The notes: a model not told the origin generated them from the letters alone. Counted from the first letter of the stretch, positions 37,888-51,266 are shown. The stretch: DNA of 64,000 bases from Morchella semilibera (GCA_009192285.1 WBVU01000003.1:4247973-4311972), one strand, 5' to 3'. A program made the numbers and translations.

Positions 37888-40800
37888 TTAGTACTTCTTG
37901 TATTTGTCGTCAACCCTACGTCTTTGCTCTGGGTCCATGGCATTTGTCATTCCCAATAAAGCCCTCGAAGCCGCTTCAGTAGCCCCGATCATTGGTCTAA
38001 GCATTGCGACTGGCGCCGCTCTCATGACGGCTCTAGCCGCGCCCTATGAATTGAAGAAATCAGTGTTCCGTTGTAAATTTGATACAAAAGCACTCTACCA
38101 AAAAACATAATAGCATTATACCAAGGTCCACCTAGGGCAAAACAAACCTGAGCACTTCCAGTATCCGCAATATCACCGGGTACAGCCATTATGGCATCCC
38201 TTGCGCTTCCAAAGTTTCTCTTCAGACTATCACCAGCTCCACGAAGACCCGCCATAACTCCCATCGGTTGATCAGCATACAAACTGATAACTTTTCTGTC
38301 GGCAGCGCCACCACCACTACTACTAGGAAACACTGTATCCTCGTCGGAGTCGCTAACAGTGCCGATGTAGTCAGTGTCTCCTTCGCCATGATGGTGGTGA
38401 TGGTGTTCATAAGTCGGGGCAAGGAATTCTTCAGCATCTTGGAGGACATTCTGGGTTCCGACAGCAATTTTTGCGCCAAGACGAACAAGCTCTCCAGTGG
38501 TTGTCTTGGTGAAGCTCACAACCCCCTTCTGGACAGCACGGACAATTCGCCCGTCCTTCTTATACTCTCGAATTGGTACAGAAACAAGGTTTTTTACACC
38601 GCTTCCAATGTTGACCAGACTGCGAACAGGTGCAACACCAGCGATAACATCCCCAAGCTGGGTCTTTTGAACATCCGGCATCCAAGTATCGTTTAACATT
38701 TTCGACATCTTTGCGAAACCAGGGATACCATAGAGGACGCAGTGGCGAAGCACCATATCGGCCTCTTCAAGGATGAAGAAGTTCATGAATTCGGTTGTCC
38801 GGCCAGAACGGAGACTGGCATAATCGACCTTTTTAGGCTTGTAATCAAGTTTTACGCGGATTGAATTGACCTCTACACGCTGAAGGAATGGTTCATCGGT
38901 GGGAGCATCTGGCGCGCCCGTTGTGCTGTCTTTGAATAAAAAGAACTTTGTCAGGAAGTCCAGAGTATCCTGATCCACATGAAGACGTAGAGGCAGAATT
39001 GTGACCTAAAAAGCATCAGTAATTATCACTCATAGAGAAAGGAAACCTAAACATACCCTTACTACAATTTCACTAGCTGCAAGGTGTGGCACTGGTTTCA
39101 CGTTCATAATCTCTAAATGGAGCATGTCACTTCCTGTCTCCCTGTTTCCGGCATCCTGCATATAAGTAACAAACTTTTTCCAAGTACTTGTAGGGACGTG
39201 ATCGAAGATTTCGAAATCCTTCACCCGTAGATCCACGCTACTCTGGGTTTCACCAACATCTGGTGGGAACAAGAGGACGTCGGCACAGATGCCTTTCAGT
39301 TCGATTTGAATTTTGTGCATTTTGCTTCTTGCGAGTCTGTGGTTCCTACTCTTCACACCTCCAAAACCTGAATTTCCTGACCGGCTGGTAGGGCGAGATG
39401 GATCATCGGTGACCGAGCTAGGCGCAAATGATGTCTCGCTCATTTGATCGTCAAATATCCCTTTGGATAGCTCCTTTGGATCTCTGTTGCTAGGTATTCC
39501 GATATAAATCGAATTGAACAGCACGTCACCAATAACGCTTCCTTCCTCTTCATCGACATCGAACGACACTTTACGGTTTCTCCTCTCGGCTGCTTTGTTT
39601 TCGACTTTCTTAACCGCATGAGTGATAGCATCTCTCGTGCTCGGCCAATCATAACCGTCGTGGAGATTCCAAATGGCATGAACGTCTCGCACCTTAATCC
39701 TTAGGGGGAAGTACGGAGTGACACGCGAGTGGTTAGATGGGACATACTCGTTTCTAGAAGAGTCCCACTTATAAACCACCTCCCCATTCGTTTTTTTTGT
39801 CTCAGTAGGAAGCTTAACGTGATGAAAGTGATCTTCTAAAATATCCAAATCTTCCTCTTCAAGGACATGGACTTGCTCAGTGAAGGAGGCTAACATTCCC
39901 TTATCACCAACTCCAAGTGGCTTGCGTGGGCCAGGGGCGATGCTGCCTAGATCGTCCTCAAGCATGCTGTTCGCGAGCTCGTCCTTTGTATGTGCCGACC
40001 CCCGCATATTCACAGATGAAGTAGGTTGACGACTGCTATAATAACTCTCAATAAAAGTTAAGTTCGTTGGTACATCATCGTGAACTAAGTCCCCATCATC
40101 TTCGTCGTCGTCTGAGGTGAATACCAGATCCTTTGAGCCCGATTTCAGCTGCGAAGGCAGAGAAAAGGCATTTTCAGTCATGGATTTAAAGACATCAAGA
40201 GGCATTATCTCTGTCCGATACTTTATCTCGTCCTCCTCTGGCACGGGGGGCTTCAATCCATTGACGATCCCTAATAATGTTTGTGTAGAATCTGCACAGG
40301 ATTCGATGATTAACAAATCATCCCTTATCTCCACATCAATTGCCTTTTCGCCTTTACGTTCGGCGTCGACAACCTGGAGCAGGACATGCGCTGTAGAAAT
40401 AGTGATTATTGGTACATAACCCTGAGCCGAAAGACCCTCGACTAGTCGGTTTACCTTGATCCTTCGGCGCCGGGGATCTAGTCGGTTGGATAGATTCAGG
40501 CCCGAAGTATCATCAATGAGCATGACAGATGCCTTCTTGACTTCTACACCGACCCGAAGCATTCCTCTGCTTGGCAGTGCAGCATTGACTCTTGACTCCG
40601 AGAGAATAACCAGTCCCCTGCTCTTTAAACCTAATGGATTTAGTCCAAGCACACAGTCCCGGATAACGATGTCAAGCCCCAGCGGCTGCCTATCTCCATC
40701 TCTAGAATTCTTCTGAGCAATATTGATGACACTGTGGGTCATTTCCGCCACCAACTCCTCGGTTGTCACCTTTTGAGGAGCGTCCATTAAGGACATCAGG

Positions 40801-43800
40801 GTCTGGACCCGGTATTCAAGCCTGATATTCCAGAGCTTGAGTTTGATGACCGGTTCGGGGTCGTCCCCCACAACCCTCATCATCACCATTGGTTTGCCCT
40901 CATCGCTCTTGTCTAGCATATTGTGCTGCAAAACTTCCCCCAGCAACTCCTCCGATCCATTTCGTTTAACCCTAGCCTTACCAACAGCAAGCGCAACTAA
41001 ACTCGGAAGAGAGACATGGGCAACGCCAAAATTACCCATATCCACTTCAAGGTTGCCAATACCACCACCAACCTCGACCTTGCCGTGAATGGAATCGATA
41101 TGGAGTAACGTCAACAGGCCAGGGCGCTCCTCCTGAGTAACAAAATCCGTCGCGGTAAGAACCTTAATCACGTCTTCCCCTACTTGTTGCAGTCTCTCAA
41201 ACACCCCAAGGTCATCCACAGTTGCCTTAATACCACCTATCGCAATTCTGAGCATACTGCCTTGTTGACGCTGCCGGATTAGAGTGTCGATAATGATATC
41301 GCCGTCTTCATCGACATATTGATCCTTACTAGGAGTCAACAGTTCCAATAGTTTTGATAAGTCTTCCTGTTCAGGCTTATTCAAGAACTCAACTTTAGTA
41401 TTCTCGACAATGACGCTAGTTGGAACTTGTTGTTGCCCATTATCCCATGGCAAATCAGGTCCGTAGACTCCAATTTTGTCCAATTGCACGACGATACCGC
41501 CATTTTCACTCCTGATCTGTAGTGGGGATGTTTCAAGGCCAACCTTCCCAGTGCTTCCCACAATCTCTACCATGAGTCCTCCAATTTGGCAATGCATTTT
41601 CATATCACCCTTTTTCGGTTCTGGCAATCCCGGCTCATGGGCTCCCCACCTTCTAGCTGCATCAGGAGACCTGCCTTTCGTGATTGTGACCGTAGAGGCC
41701 GTCGTGGATGTGGAGGCCAAGACACCTCCAACGCCACCAAAAGCCCCAAGGGTGTCTTCCAGCCTTTTGAGGTCAAAATGTAGCCTGACCGGGAGTGTAA
41801 TGACATTTATTCTCTTTTTTGTCGGACTCTGAGAAATGATGAACGTAATGTCATTTTCGGGGAATGTGATGGATGAAGAGTATGATCCGCGTTTTCGTGA
41901 GGATTTGGCCAACGGTGGCTGGATAAACGATAATATATCTTCCTTTCCATCTCCTAGAGCGAATTCCTTTATATCGACCCTAGAGGTCGTTGTGCTCTTT
42001 GCAAGATTGGTGTGAACGATTTTAATCTCGCGCAGAAGGCACTCAACAACAGTCCCACTATTTTCATTGTGAATCAACTCCTCTTCTCCTTCCTCGTCTT
42101 CCATGCGCACAACGACACCCGGCAACTGGTCTATAAGTTTTAGTGCTATTTCTTGCACAAAAATTTCTAAACTTGGTCCAGTTGCCTCCGGTGAGTTTGT
42201 TGGAGTGTCATTTGGCTTGCGTCCCCCTTTCACCCCCACCAGATCCTCGGAAAATGCCCCAGTAACAGCTTCTATGACCATTCCTAAGATTTTTGCAGCA
42301 GAGAAATCGACAGCAGCACCTACTTTACCGATCCTAATCTCAACATCAGGTTTTTCTTGCGAGGGATTCGCAGTGCTTTGGGGAGATTTTGTATCCACGA
42401 TTTTTACTGTTGTTTGACGTCTTTGACGTGGAGGCGAAATGGAACTAGGTGCCGAGGCGATATTCCGTTTTGAGGCATACATAGAAAAGGCGCCTGGAAT
42501 TTGTGGATAGTGACTGTCCTCATTTTCGTTTCTTTCGGGGGTGTTTGGACCCGCTGCCTCACCATAGTGGGTTCGGGATTCCTCTGCCGAAAGAGATGGG
42601 ACAAAAATCTCAATCTTATCCAAACCGAAGATATTCTTCCTCACCCTCCTTCTAATCTTTAAATTTTTGCCAACGGATTCCTCCATGGCTCCGAGAACGG
42701 ATTCCTTCCTCGAAGCTGCTAAGTCACCAATCAATGCATCTAACCGAGCATCCATTTCATCTGCATCAACTTCCTCTTCATCTGCCTCGTCCTTCAATCG
42801 CCCCTCCTCTTCATCTCTTCTATTTGAATCGTTAAACACTCCACTAGTAGCAGAAAGATATAAACTTCCAGCCTCACTATGGGTAAAGAGAGTAGATTCG
42901 CTGAGCATACGACTTGCTTCTGCATCCATCTCATCTCCAGACCCGTTGTCCTCATTCTCACTCGAATATGAACCCGAAGTTTGCCCGGGTAACGGTAAAG
43001 ATTTAACCATATGTGATGGTGGACTATCAGGTGACGGTGGGCTATCAGGTGACGATGACTTATCGATGGCTTCTGCTGAAGAATCATTGGTCGGTATTGA
43101 TTTCGGTCGATTATAGAATGATCCCGACTGCGAGCGGGCATGTGTTGAGGGCGACAAAGGTGAAGACGCGCGAAATGATGCGGATTGAGACCGAGCATGG
43201 AACGATGCGGACGGGGACCCTGCATGGGAAAATGAAGTGGGTAGATGGATATGAATCGAAGATGATGGCTCTACCGGAGGAAGCATACTCGCGAAAGTAG
43301 CCCCTCCTTCATCTTCGCTATCTTCATCGTCATCATAATTTATAGGATGTTGAGGGAGGGACCCGGAGGCATGAACCCGGCCTGAGGTGGCAAATGGTGA
43401 TGGCGCAAATGCCAGAACCTCATCATCGGAAGAAGAGTCTTCAAAGTCAGCGAATCTGTCACTCCCGGAAAAGTTGTTTTCGTCAAAATTCCCGTCTACA
43501 TGTGCACCTTCCTCCCCGCCATGACCTGACACATGGGGCGCTAGTGATAGGGCTTCTCCAGTGGGCGGTGGCTGTGTGGGTCGATCCCTAAGAGTATTGG
43601 TTGAATTCGCCATGCTAAGGGAACCACCGGCCTGCGTCAAGGTATCTCTGCTGGCCGCAATATTACTCGTTGTCATTTTTTCAGTCAAAGCTTCTGAAGC
43701 CTCACCAAAAACAGTACTGGCTGTGGGGGGGCTTAGGGGCTCGAATAGGGAAGCATCGGAGGTTATGTATGCTTTTATTCTATCGAGGGTAATGCGCCGC

Positions 43801-44688
43801 TTCCCTTCTTTGTGGCGCCTACTCGGTTCTCCAGCAGGTGCGACTGAATTTGTGGTGACGCCCTCCACATCGACATCTTCGACCTCCAAATCTACCAGAA
43901 TCTTCTCACCTCCCTGTTCCTCGGGCGCCGTACTCTCCAACGATATGACCACCCCCCGTATCCTAATCCTCAGCCTGTCGCCAATTCCCTTGAACAGATT
44001 TGCCAGTATTTTTGGCAGACCAACGTTTGTCCCTACACCTAGATCCTCTTCATCGTCTGATGATGAGGTAGTACTAACTGTTGAATGCATTGACTCGGTC
44101 ATGTTATCCTGGCCCCGGTAAAGAGAGTGTAGGAGTTGATCCCTCTCACGCCGCGGTTGCGACTGCAAAAATGACTGAGCAAGATCCTCAGCTGTAATAG
44201 GTAACTCGTTATTAGACTCTTCGTCTTCAGAATCGACATCAAGGTTACTATCGGATTTTTGCCGCTTCTCTGGAGATGTGGGGGGTGATGGTTGTACTAT
44301 GGGGGCAATTATGGCTGATACTTTTATGTCGGAGAGAACTATCTCTATTGATCCAGATAATAGAAAATTTGCAGGCAAGCTCAAATTTATCGTGCCGATT
44401 ACGGCATGTGTGAGTGACACCCGAGCAGGAAGCGGAACCTTGACCAGCTGCATGAGCCTCTAGGAGCGAAGTCAGTGACAAGCTAAGGCTTAGAAATATC
44501 TGAGTGATACGTACATCAACCTTAATTCCGACATCTTTAAGCGTAAGAACTGAGTTACGGCCCAGCGAGCCCTCGAGATTTGATAAGTCACCTAGAGTAC
44601 GCTCTTCAAAGAGGTCAAAGTGATTTAAAATATAACGCACGATCTTCTTTTCCCACTGAGCTGGAAGATAGCTCGGTAGGGAAAACAT
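37888..44688 (-). CDS. Autophagy-related protein 2 (ATG2), lipid transfer protein
   Basis: ATG2 is a rod-shaped bridge-like lipid transfer protein that, with ATG18 and ATG9, feeds phospholipid from the ER to the growing phagophore. Exons on the minus strand: 44688-44515, 44459-39057, 39005-38148 and 38043-37888. All introns are GT-AG in phase 0, giving 2196 residues. The N-terminus ([20 protein letters not shown], then [12 protein letters not shown] and [11 protein letters not shown]) is a chorein-type start. The ATG2 C-terminal domain is at about 1919-2045 ([56 protein letters not shown]). The final exon ends [11 protein letters not shown], as expected for the family. The 5.4-kb exon has a long low-complexity acidic/Ser-rich insert around residues 300-700. 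A run of six histidines at about 2059-2064 interrupts the loop before the C-terminal tail. The gene is divergent from NUP85. Confidence 0.96.
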
Positions 44689-44844
44689 CTTGGGCGAGGC
44701 TCAAGCTTGGATCTATAACGAAGCGGGGGTAACGTATGGATGAAGATATTGAACCCGGAGTTAAATAGACGGAAAGCCCTAGAGACGGATCGGTAGATGT
44801 ATGGTGAGATTGTTGTATATGGGTTAGAACGAGAGGAGCCGCCC

Positions 44845-44905
44845 GGGGGGGGGAGGGGAGGGGAGGGCTTGGTGGGGAAGGGGAGGGGTTGGGGGGTTGG
44901 TGGGG
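44845..44905 (+). promoter_or_regulatory. G-quadruplex-forming tract upstream of ATG2
   Basis: A run of GGGG blocks separated by 1-4 bases (G9, then AGGGGAGGGGAGGG, TGGGGAAGGGG and further blocks) lies 157-217 bp upstream of the ATG2 start. On the ATG2 coding strand it is a C-rich pyrimidine tract, common near fungal transcription starts. The plus strand has the formal pattern for at least one G-quadruplex. Confidence 0.5.
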
Positions 44906-45605
44906 AAGGTAGACGGGGGAAGAGTGTGGGAGAGAGGAAGAGAGGAAGAGGTAAAATAGCTTCTAGCTAGTAGTGAATGTGATCAGCGGCAGTTTGTGCA
45001 CAGCAACGGTGACGCAGGGGAGCTGTCAGAGGATAAGAAAACTACTGCACCAAGAGAGAAGAAGAGAAGAGACCAGGAGACTGTTAGATACATGTGCGGA
45101 CTCATGAGATATTCTATACGAAGGACGCCTCATCTGCTTATCTTTTATTTATCAAGTTGCGTTCAACTGCATTTCAACGATGGCTGACCTGCCACTGGTG
45201 GCGATGTTTAGTGGCCCAGTTTAGTATACCCAACGGCGATCGCAACTGCAGCACCAACACGCGCACCGTGGAGTTAAAGCCAGGTGATGGGTGTGAGTCG
45301 TGACCTACATGTTGATAGGCCGAGTCAGTCCTCTACGTACATACAGTACTGGTACTGTATGTACCTGTACCTACATGTACACTCCATGCATACATACATG
45401 TACCTACAGCCCCGTTCGAAAAGTCCTGGCACCCCCGGGTCAAAGTACGAGGGTGTTTCTTCTATTTTCTAATTCCCATTACTGTGACTGTGACAGAGAG
45501 CTACAATATCTTCATTACGGCCATACCTGAAAACCTCTGAGTATGCGCAGGGGAAATGGCTGTTGGGGTTAGAATTCATAAACAGACACAATATAGTAGG
45601 GTGCC

Positions 45606-45664
45606 AGGACGGCTATACAACATACTTGCCACATTTTTAACCAAAAGTTGTGTGGCAACCGTCC
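45606..45664. repeat. Imperfect nested hairpin
   Basis: The outer arms CCAGGACGG and CCGTCCTAA enclose a second stem TTGCCACA...TGTGGCAA. The GGGTGCCAGGA word at the left edge is also inverted relative to TCCTGGCACCC at about 45430, so a larger foldback is possible. Confidence 0.5.
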
Positions 45665-45696
45665 TAAACTTGAAAATTCGGCAAGTACATGTACTC

Positions 45697-45772
45697 CGGT
45701 GTGAAGGGTAAGTGAGTAGAACCGGCGGTGCGATTTGCGCTGCTACGTTCTACTCACTTACCCTTGACACCG
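45697..45772. repeat. 26-bp inverted repeat with a 24-bp loop
   Basis: The left arm 45697-45722 (GGGTAAGTGAGTAGAAC core) and right arm 45747-45772 (GTTCTACTCACTTACCC core) are complementary with one mismatch. The symmetry continues weakly into flanking TACATGTAC and GTACATATATACATGTAC. The word GTAGGGGTAAGTC recurs at about 45900. Confidence 0.8.
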
Positions 45773-46515
45773 TAGTACATATATACATGTACTTACATAT
45801 AAAGTACTTGTATTTTTGTTTCGTACTCTCCGTTAATTATATAAGCGCGCAACTCATAACCCGCGTACATGTATCTACTGTGTGTACCTAAGTACTACGG
45901 TGTAGGGGTAAGTCTGTTGACAGTGGTTGCAGTAGGTACATGGAGTAAGTACTACGGGGTTAGGGGAACTACATGTATGGCGCAGTTCTGGAGACTTCCC
46001 CTGCCCCCCGTAGTAACGAGTGGGCTTACATGTAGTTGGTACCTACATGTATAGCAAAATTCCCCCAAGAGCCCATGGGACTACCGGGTCATGCAAGTCC
46101 CACATTTCAATAATTCTACCAGACTCTGAACATCTATCAGATATAGGCGCCTTCTTGTGCACTTAATTTCACGCGTTGCGGCTCTCGTGTAACGACTTAA
46201 GCCCGCTGAATCTCATACCCCGTGACACACGTGCATGCTTATACCCCTAACCCTTGTCGCGATCGCCAAATTCCAAACCCCATCAAAGGCTGGGAATCTA
46301 CATCATCCCTCGTCTTCATCCAAGCATCCACCGACGTGATTGTGCTGCACTTTGCTCCCTTTCGTAGTCCAATCATATACCATCTGTTCAGCTTCATCTA
46401 CTCCTTACTATTTATCCTCCTGCCTGCTGGCCTTGCTGAACTCAGGTTCTCGGGGTTTAGTGAAAAACACCCACGCGAGGTCCTTTCTTTAAACCCTCCT
46501 TCCACATCCCAAATC

Positions 46516-49500
46516 ATGGCCCATCCAAACTCCTCCATGTTTCGCCCCACATCGGATTCAAACCCCTCGGCTCCCTCATTCACTCCACCTGCTGGAAACG
46601 TTCCCAGCAATGGCCTTTTTTCCGCCTCTTCCACACCTCAACAACAACGGTCCACCACCACTCCTGCGACGATGTTTGCCGGCGCTACCCCAGCCCCCCC
46701 CAGGTTAGGCCAGTGGAGTAATGGGAAGGGGTTTTTTGGCTCACCAGATACCACGGACAAGTTTTCTCTTACTGAGGATTCTCCAAAGTTCGGCGCGCGC
46801 GCTGGGCGTGAAAGTAGGATCGGGGGTAAATACATGTCGCCCACTGATGGCGACGATGAAGGAGAAGACGGGGCGCAAATCTTCGAAGATAGTCAGGATG
46901 AGGGTACTTACCAGGAATATGACACGCATCAAGAATTTGATGAGGATGACATGGACGAAACAGGGATTTTCGGTGACGAGGAAGAAGACGAGGTAGAACA
47001 GGAGACAGAAGGTGAGGGGTCTTTTGACCTTCTTCGAAGCAGGAACAACGGAGATAGCCAGAGAACAATATTAGGAGCCGGAGATACGATTAAGCCTGGA
47101 ATCGTATATGAGCCTGGGTCATTAATTATTAATACGGAGGATGTAATGCAGAGGTTGTTTTTGGAAATGGAACCTCCTGGGTCAGCACTTTCCCATCCAA
47201 CAGGATATGACTCTGAAGAGGAAGATCTGGATATGGAGCTGGATCGCCCCGCTCCGCCTTCCCCGGAAGAAAAGCAGCAGCTTTTGACAACTTTCTCAAA
47301 AGAGTGGCTCGAAATCTTTGCCGCGCATCTTCCAAAGAGTGATGTTAAGTCGCGGCTTTACAAAGCGTACTATATTGTTTCTCTTCTGCTTCCTTTGCAT
47401 CACTCCCGTGCCAATGTCCCCGAAACATTGCGAAAATGGCTCTACACCCACAGGCAGAATCCATCACGACAGCAACTCCACTCCCTCAAATCCTTCCACC
47501 CTAACTGCGTTTTTAGTCCAAATTACTGGGACTCAATCCACCACCTCATTCTCCGTGGGGAGGTTCAAGAAGTACATGATATTATGCGTAATACAGACTG
47601 GGACCAGCTCTGCATTGATGCACCCGTCACCAAGGCTCCTAAGTTTAATACAAGCTCAGGCCAATCTATTCCCGGTATCGAAAACCGATATAGTCCCGGT
47701 GAAATCGATACCATTAAAGCTGCTACTTCTACCTGCATGCAATTGCTTAAAACGTGTCCAGGACTAGCACGCTCAAGTTATGCCCCGAGTGAAACGGGCT
47801 TTTTCCCGAAGACTGCAAAACATCATGGTACGCCTGCCGCCTGGCGGATATGGCAAGGCAGCGTTTTTGCCGCTTGTGAAGAGCTCCGAGGGAGGAATTC
47901 TGACGCTGAGGATTCTATCTTGGATGATACGGATGATAGCTACTACAACAACTATCACCCCCGGAATGGTCTGGGTTCCTTCGGCCTTGGTGTTGCCAGT
48001 GGGAGACCCAAAGAGAGGGCACCTCTACCTCAAGATGTTGCTCGTGGATTTAGGCAAATATATGAGATCATGCGTGGGGACCGAGATGCTGTTACATCGA
48101 GCACTGACAAGTGGGAAGAGGCAATAGTTGGTCTGATGTTCTGGACCCCCGCTGGTTCAACCAGTAAGGGGAATTACGACGATTCAGTTGAGGAAGAGGA
48201 CTCGGATACAGAAGGAGGAGATCTCCAACAAGTTGATCGCAACCATCGAGAAAAGGAGTTGGCTAGACTATCGAAAACTACGGAGTCTCTTATGGAGGAC
48301 ATGCCAATTGATCCAACGTCTGATCTAGATATCACAATCGGTGGGATAATGACTGGGGACCCAATGGCTGTAACGGATCTACTTCCTACATTCTCGCTAC
48401 TTGCTGCCTCGGCAGCTGTAGAAATTTGTGGGTGGGCTGGGTCGATTCTTAGGAATCCCATTAACGAAAGCGCGTTTGAGAGGAGAAGGGGTGGCATGAT
48501 GGACGCCTTTAATGAAGATGATGATGCGGTTTTTGGGTCAGTGGGCCGGGCAGTATCAGAAGGGGATATGGCCGATGGCGTGCTTAAGGAGTACGCGGCG
48601 GGACTATTTGGTATTGAGTGGCTGGATGAGAGTGCCAAGTTTGAAGGATGGGAGGCTGGTGTTGGTATATTGGAGAGAGTCAAAGGCGGGAAGGAGCTTG
48701 CCGGAAAGGCAAGTTAATCATAACAGACGCCGATTTAGAAGTATAACTAATTTTTAATGTCTAGCTACTTACACAACTTGAACTCAATTCAAAGGATCGG
48801 GTGCAGAAGCTGTTACAGCACTGCAACGAAAAAAATCTCACCGACGAAGCCTCGGATATTGCAGCAGTAAGTGCCGCATCACCATAATTTGATTACCTAT
48901 GCTAATATACTTCGTTAGTCATTCGCCGGCCGCCTCGTTACTTCCGCCACCTCATACGGTGACTCTCTTTACTTCTACTCCCTATCCGCTTTCCATCGCC
49001 CCTCAATCCATGCTCTTCTCACCAAACTTTTCTCGTCATGTCTCCTCCTCTCTAGCGCCTCTCCCCCTGACTCATCCCTCGACGATACCCTCAAAAAGCT
49101 TCTATCTTCCCCTAAGTCCACTTCATCTCAGATCTTACGCTTCGAACTCTCTGGATACGCCACACTTAGAAACTTCTATGCTCTCCGCGACGCAGGACGG
49201 TTTTCCCCCGCTGTCTCGGCTCTGGTCGCTACCATAAAGTCAGCTGGCGAAAAACTAGATGGGGGTGTCTTAGACCCTGAGTGGGAGTGTGCAGTCGAGG
49301 AATGGACCCTTGGGGCACTCCTCGGCGAGCTAATCCCATTTCTGGGAAGTGCAAAACGCTGCATCAGCGTGCGCGAGTGCATGGATGTTATGAAAGTTCT
49401 TACAGACTTTGAGCTAGTAGGAGGCGAATCGATGCGTCGTGCAGATGAGTTCTTAAAACGGGTGATTATAGCGAAGAAGGGTGTTGCCTCTCTAGCGAAT

Positions 49501-49743
49501 GGTGGGGCTGGTAGCAACAGAAATAGCATAATCAAGTCGAATTCATGGGAGGAGGTGAGAAAAGGGATTGATGAAGGGGTCTTACTGAAGGGAATCGACA
49601 TGGATACCATTGAGAGATCATGGGATTGGAGAGATGGCTTTGTGGGAGACGGGAAGAAGGGTGGGCTTGAGGAAATCATCCGAGTGGTCAGGCTGAGACT
49701 TAGCCGAGAGGTCGCGAGGGCGTGGCTAGAAGGCGAAGATTAG
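46516..49743 (+). CDS. Nucleoporin NUP85 (Y/Nup84 complex)
   Basis: NUP85 is an alpha-solenoid scaffold nucleoporin of the Y-shaped complex of the nuclear pore. Exons: 46516-48708, 48795-48866 and 48919-49743, 1029 residues. The start MAHPNSSMFRPTSDS was chosen because Pezizomycotina NUP85 proteins begin with a similar Met-Phe-Arg/Ser/Pro-rich disordered segment. A long acidic linker follows, then the Nup85 helical domain from about residue 300 (FSKEWLEIFAAHLP, YIVSLLLPLHHSR, VFSPNYWDSIHHLILRGEV). Exon 2 encodes RVQKLLQHCNEKNLTDEASD, and exon 3 the C-terminal helices (SGYATLRNFYALRD). The first intron has a GC-AG boundary (AAG|GCAAGT...AAG), which is required to keep frame and avoid a stop 6 bases further. 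The open frame upstream of 46516 reaches 46222 but is probably untranslated. Divergent from ATG2. Confidence 0.92.
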
Positions 49744-51266
49744 AAAAATGTAATATTAGTAGGTGGAGCTGGTTGGGGGTAGATAGGGTAATATTACTGT
49801 GGGAACGAAAGTTTGTACTTTTTTCTACTCTTTTCCTTTACTTTTTTCTATATGATGTATGGACTCTTTTATGCTTCAGTTTTTTTCATTTAACTATTTT
49901 GATAAAGCACGCGAGGTGAGATACCCCTCAACGATATTCACGAGAATTATTCAGTACTACATATATACATACAATGCCAAAGGCTGGCAAATCGTATAAA
50001 ACCATCAAAGTTCATAAGGATGTTTGCGTATTTGGACTTCATATTTTGTCTTTAGCTAGCAGCATCCGAGGTTGCATAACTCAGCGCTCAGGGCTACTGA
50101 TATTGGTAATGTTCATAAGTCATCACTCGACTTTCCGCCCTATTATAAGATTGTGAATAGTATTTCGTGTCCCTATTGTTGGAAGACCAGTTATTGGCGG
50201 AATTGTGGGTCCCCTAGCTAGCCCTGCCAACACTGACCCTAGCTGAATTCAAGAGGCACCACTTCGACGCCTTTCCATTAATTGATTAGTACTTTGATGC
50301 CTTTCATGGTGCTCCCCCGACCACCCCCGGACTGGCGACTTTCTTGGTGGTCTTCTTGTCCGACGGGCCGGTTCTGGGCTGATTCCTGACATATATACCA
50401 GCGAATGGCATTGACGATATTATAAGACTCAGGTTATTCAAGTGCAAAAATCAAGGCTAAAGTTAATTCCTGTTACCTCTATAATTTAAACACAATCTTA
50501 CTAAAATGATTCTTTTCCACCTAGAAGCCAAAAGGGCGTATGTAACAAAAAAAGCGAGTTTAATCAACACAGCCCCTTGTCGTAACATACGAACCGTAAA
50601 TTATGTTCTCAACGTACCAATCAGTCAATACACCCCGGACACGGACGCCCATACGCCGAGTGATATTTCATGAATAAAATCCATATTTATCACACATCTT
50701 ACTCGTCCTCACGTTCCTACTCAGACAGATTTTACTAACACATGTGACTTACCGCAATCTATAATACTCTTAAATATACCGGGCAGTTTACATGTCTAAG
50801 GCCCTCTAGCACTTTATCTCACTGCCCTATCCTGCAGCCTAGCTGTAGTCTGGGGTGCCGCTGTTAAGCCATCACCATAAGAAGTGCATCAAAGCTATAG
50901 CCGAGCACTCTACGCAGCCCGTTCAACGGAACGGGTTTCTGGTGATGTAAACCCACCAGAATGGATGCCGAAATGAATCTTTCATCCCCGTCTTAGCTTG
51001 TTGCCGAACGGGCCGTGATTTTGGCGGCTGGGTAGCGAAATTTGTACCTGAAAATTCTTTTAGTAGAGTGCTACGAAACGTAGTGGAGGGGATTCTTCAA
51101 TGGGTGCTACATGCTGAAAGACTATCCCTTGCGATATGTAGAAACACCCCTGGCCTCCCCTCCCTTTTTCCACATTGTTTATCTTGGCTATATATAAACT
51201 TCAAGCTCGTGCTTTCTTCCGCAGAGGCTCAAAGGCCCTAGCTAGATATACTCGGTTGCAGCAATA

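Larger units (their letters stand above)
44689..46515. other. Divergent intergenic region between ATG2 and NUP85
   Basis: This 1.8-kb shared 5' region holds the G-rich tract, about eight TACATGTA palindromes between 45370 and 46050, and two inverted-repeat structures (45606-45664 and 45697-45772). An open frame runs from 46222 into NUP85, but its first 98 codons do not resemble a nucleoporin N-terminus, so they are treated as leader. Confidence 0.55.

Noticed and set aside
46222-46515. Upstream extension of the NUP85 frame by 98 codons
   Set aside because: Hydrophobic and unlike nucleoporin N-termini; the ATG at 46516 gives the expected start, so the extension is treated as leader.
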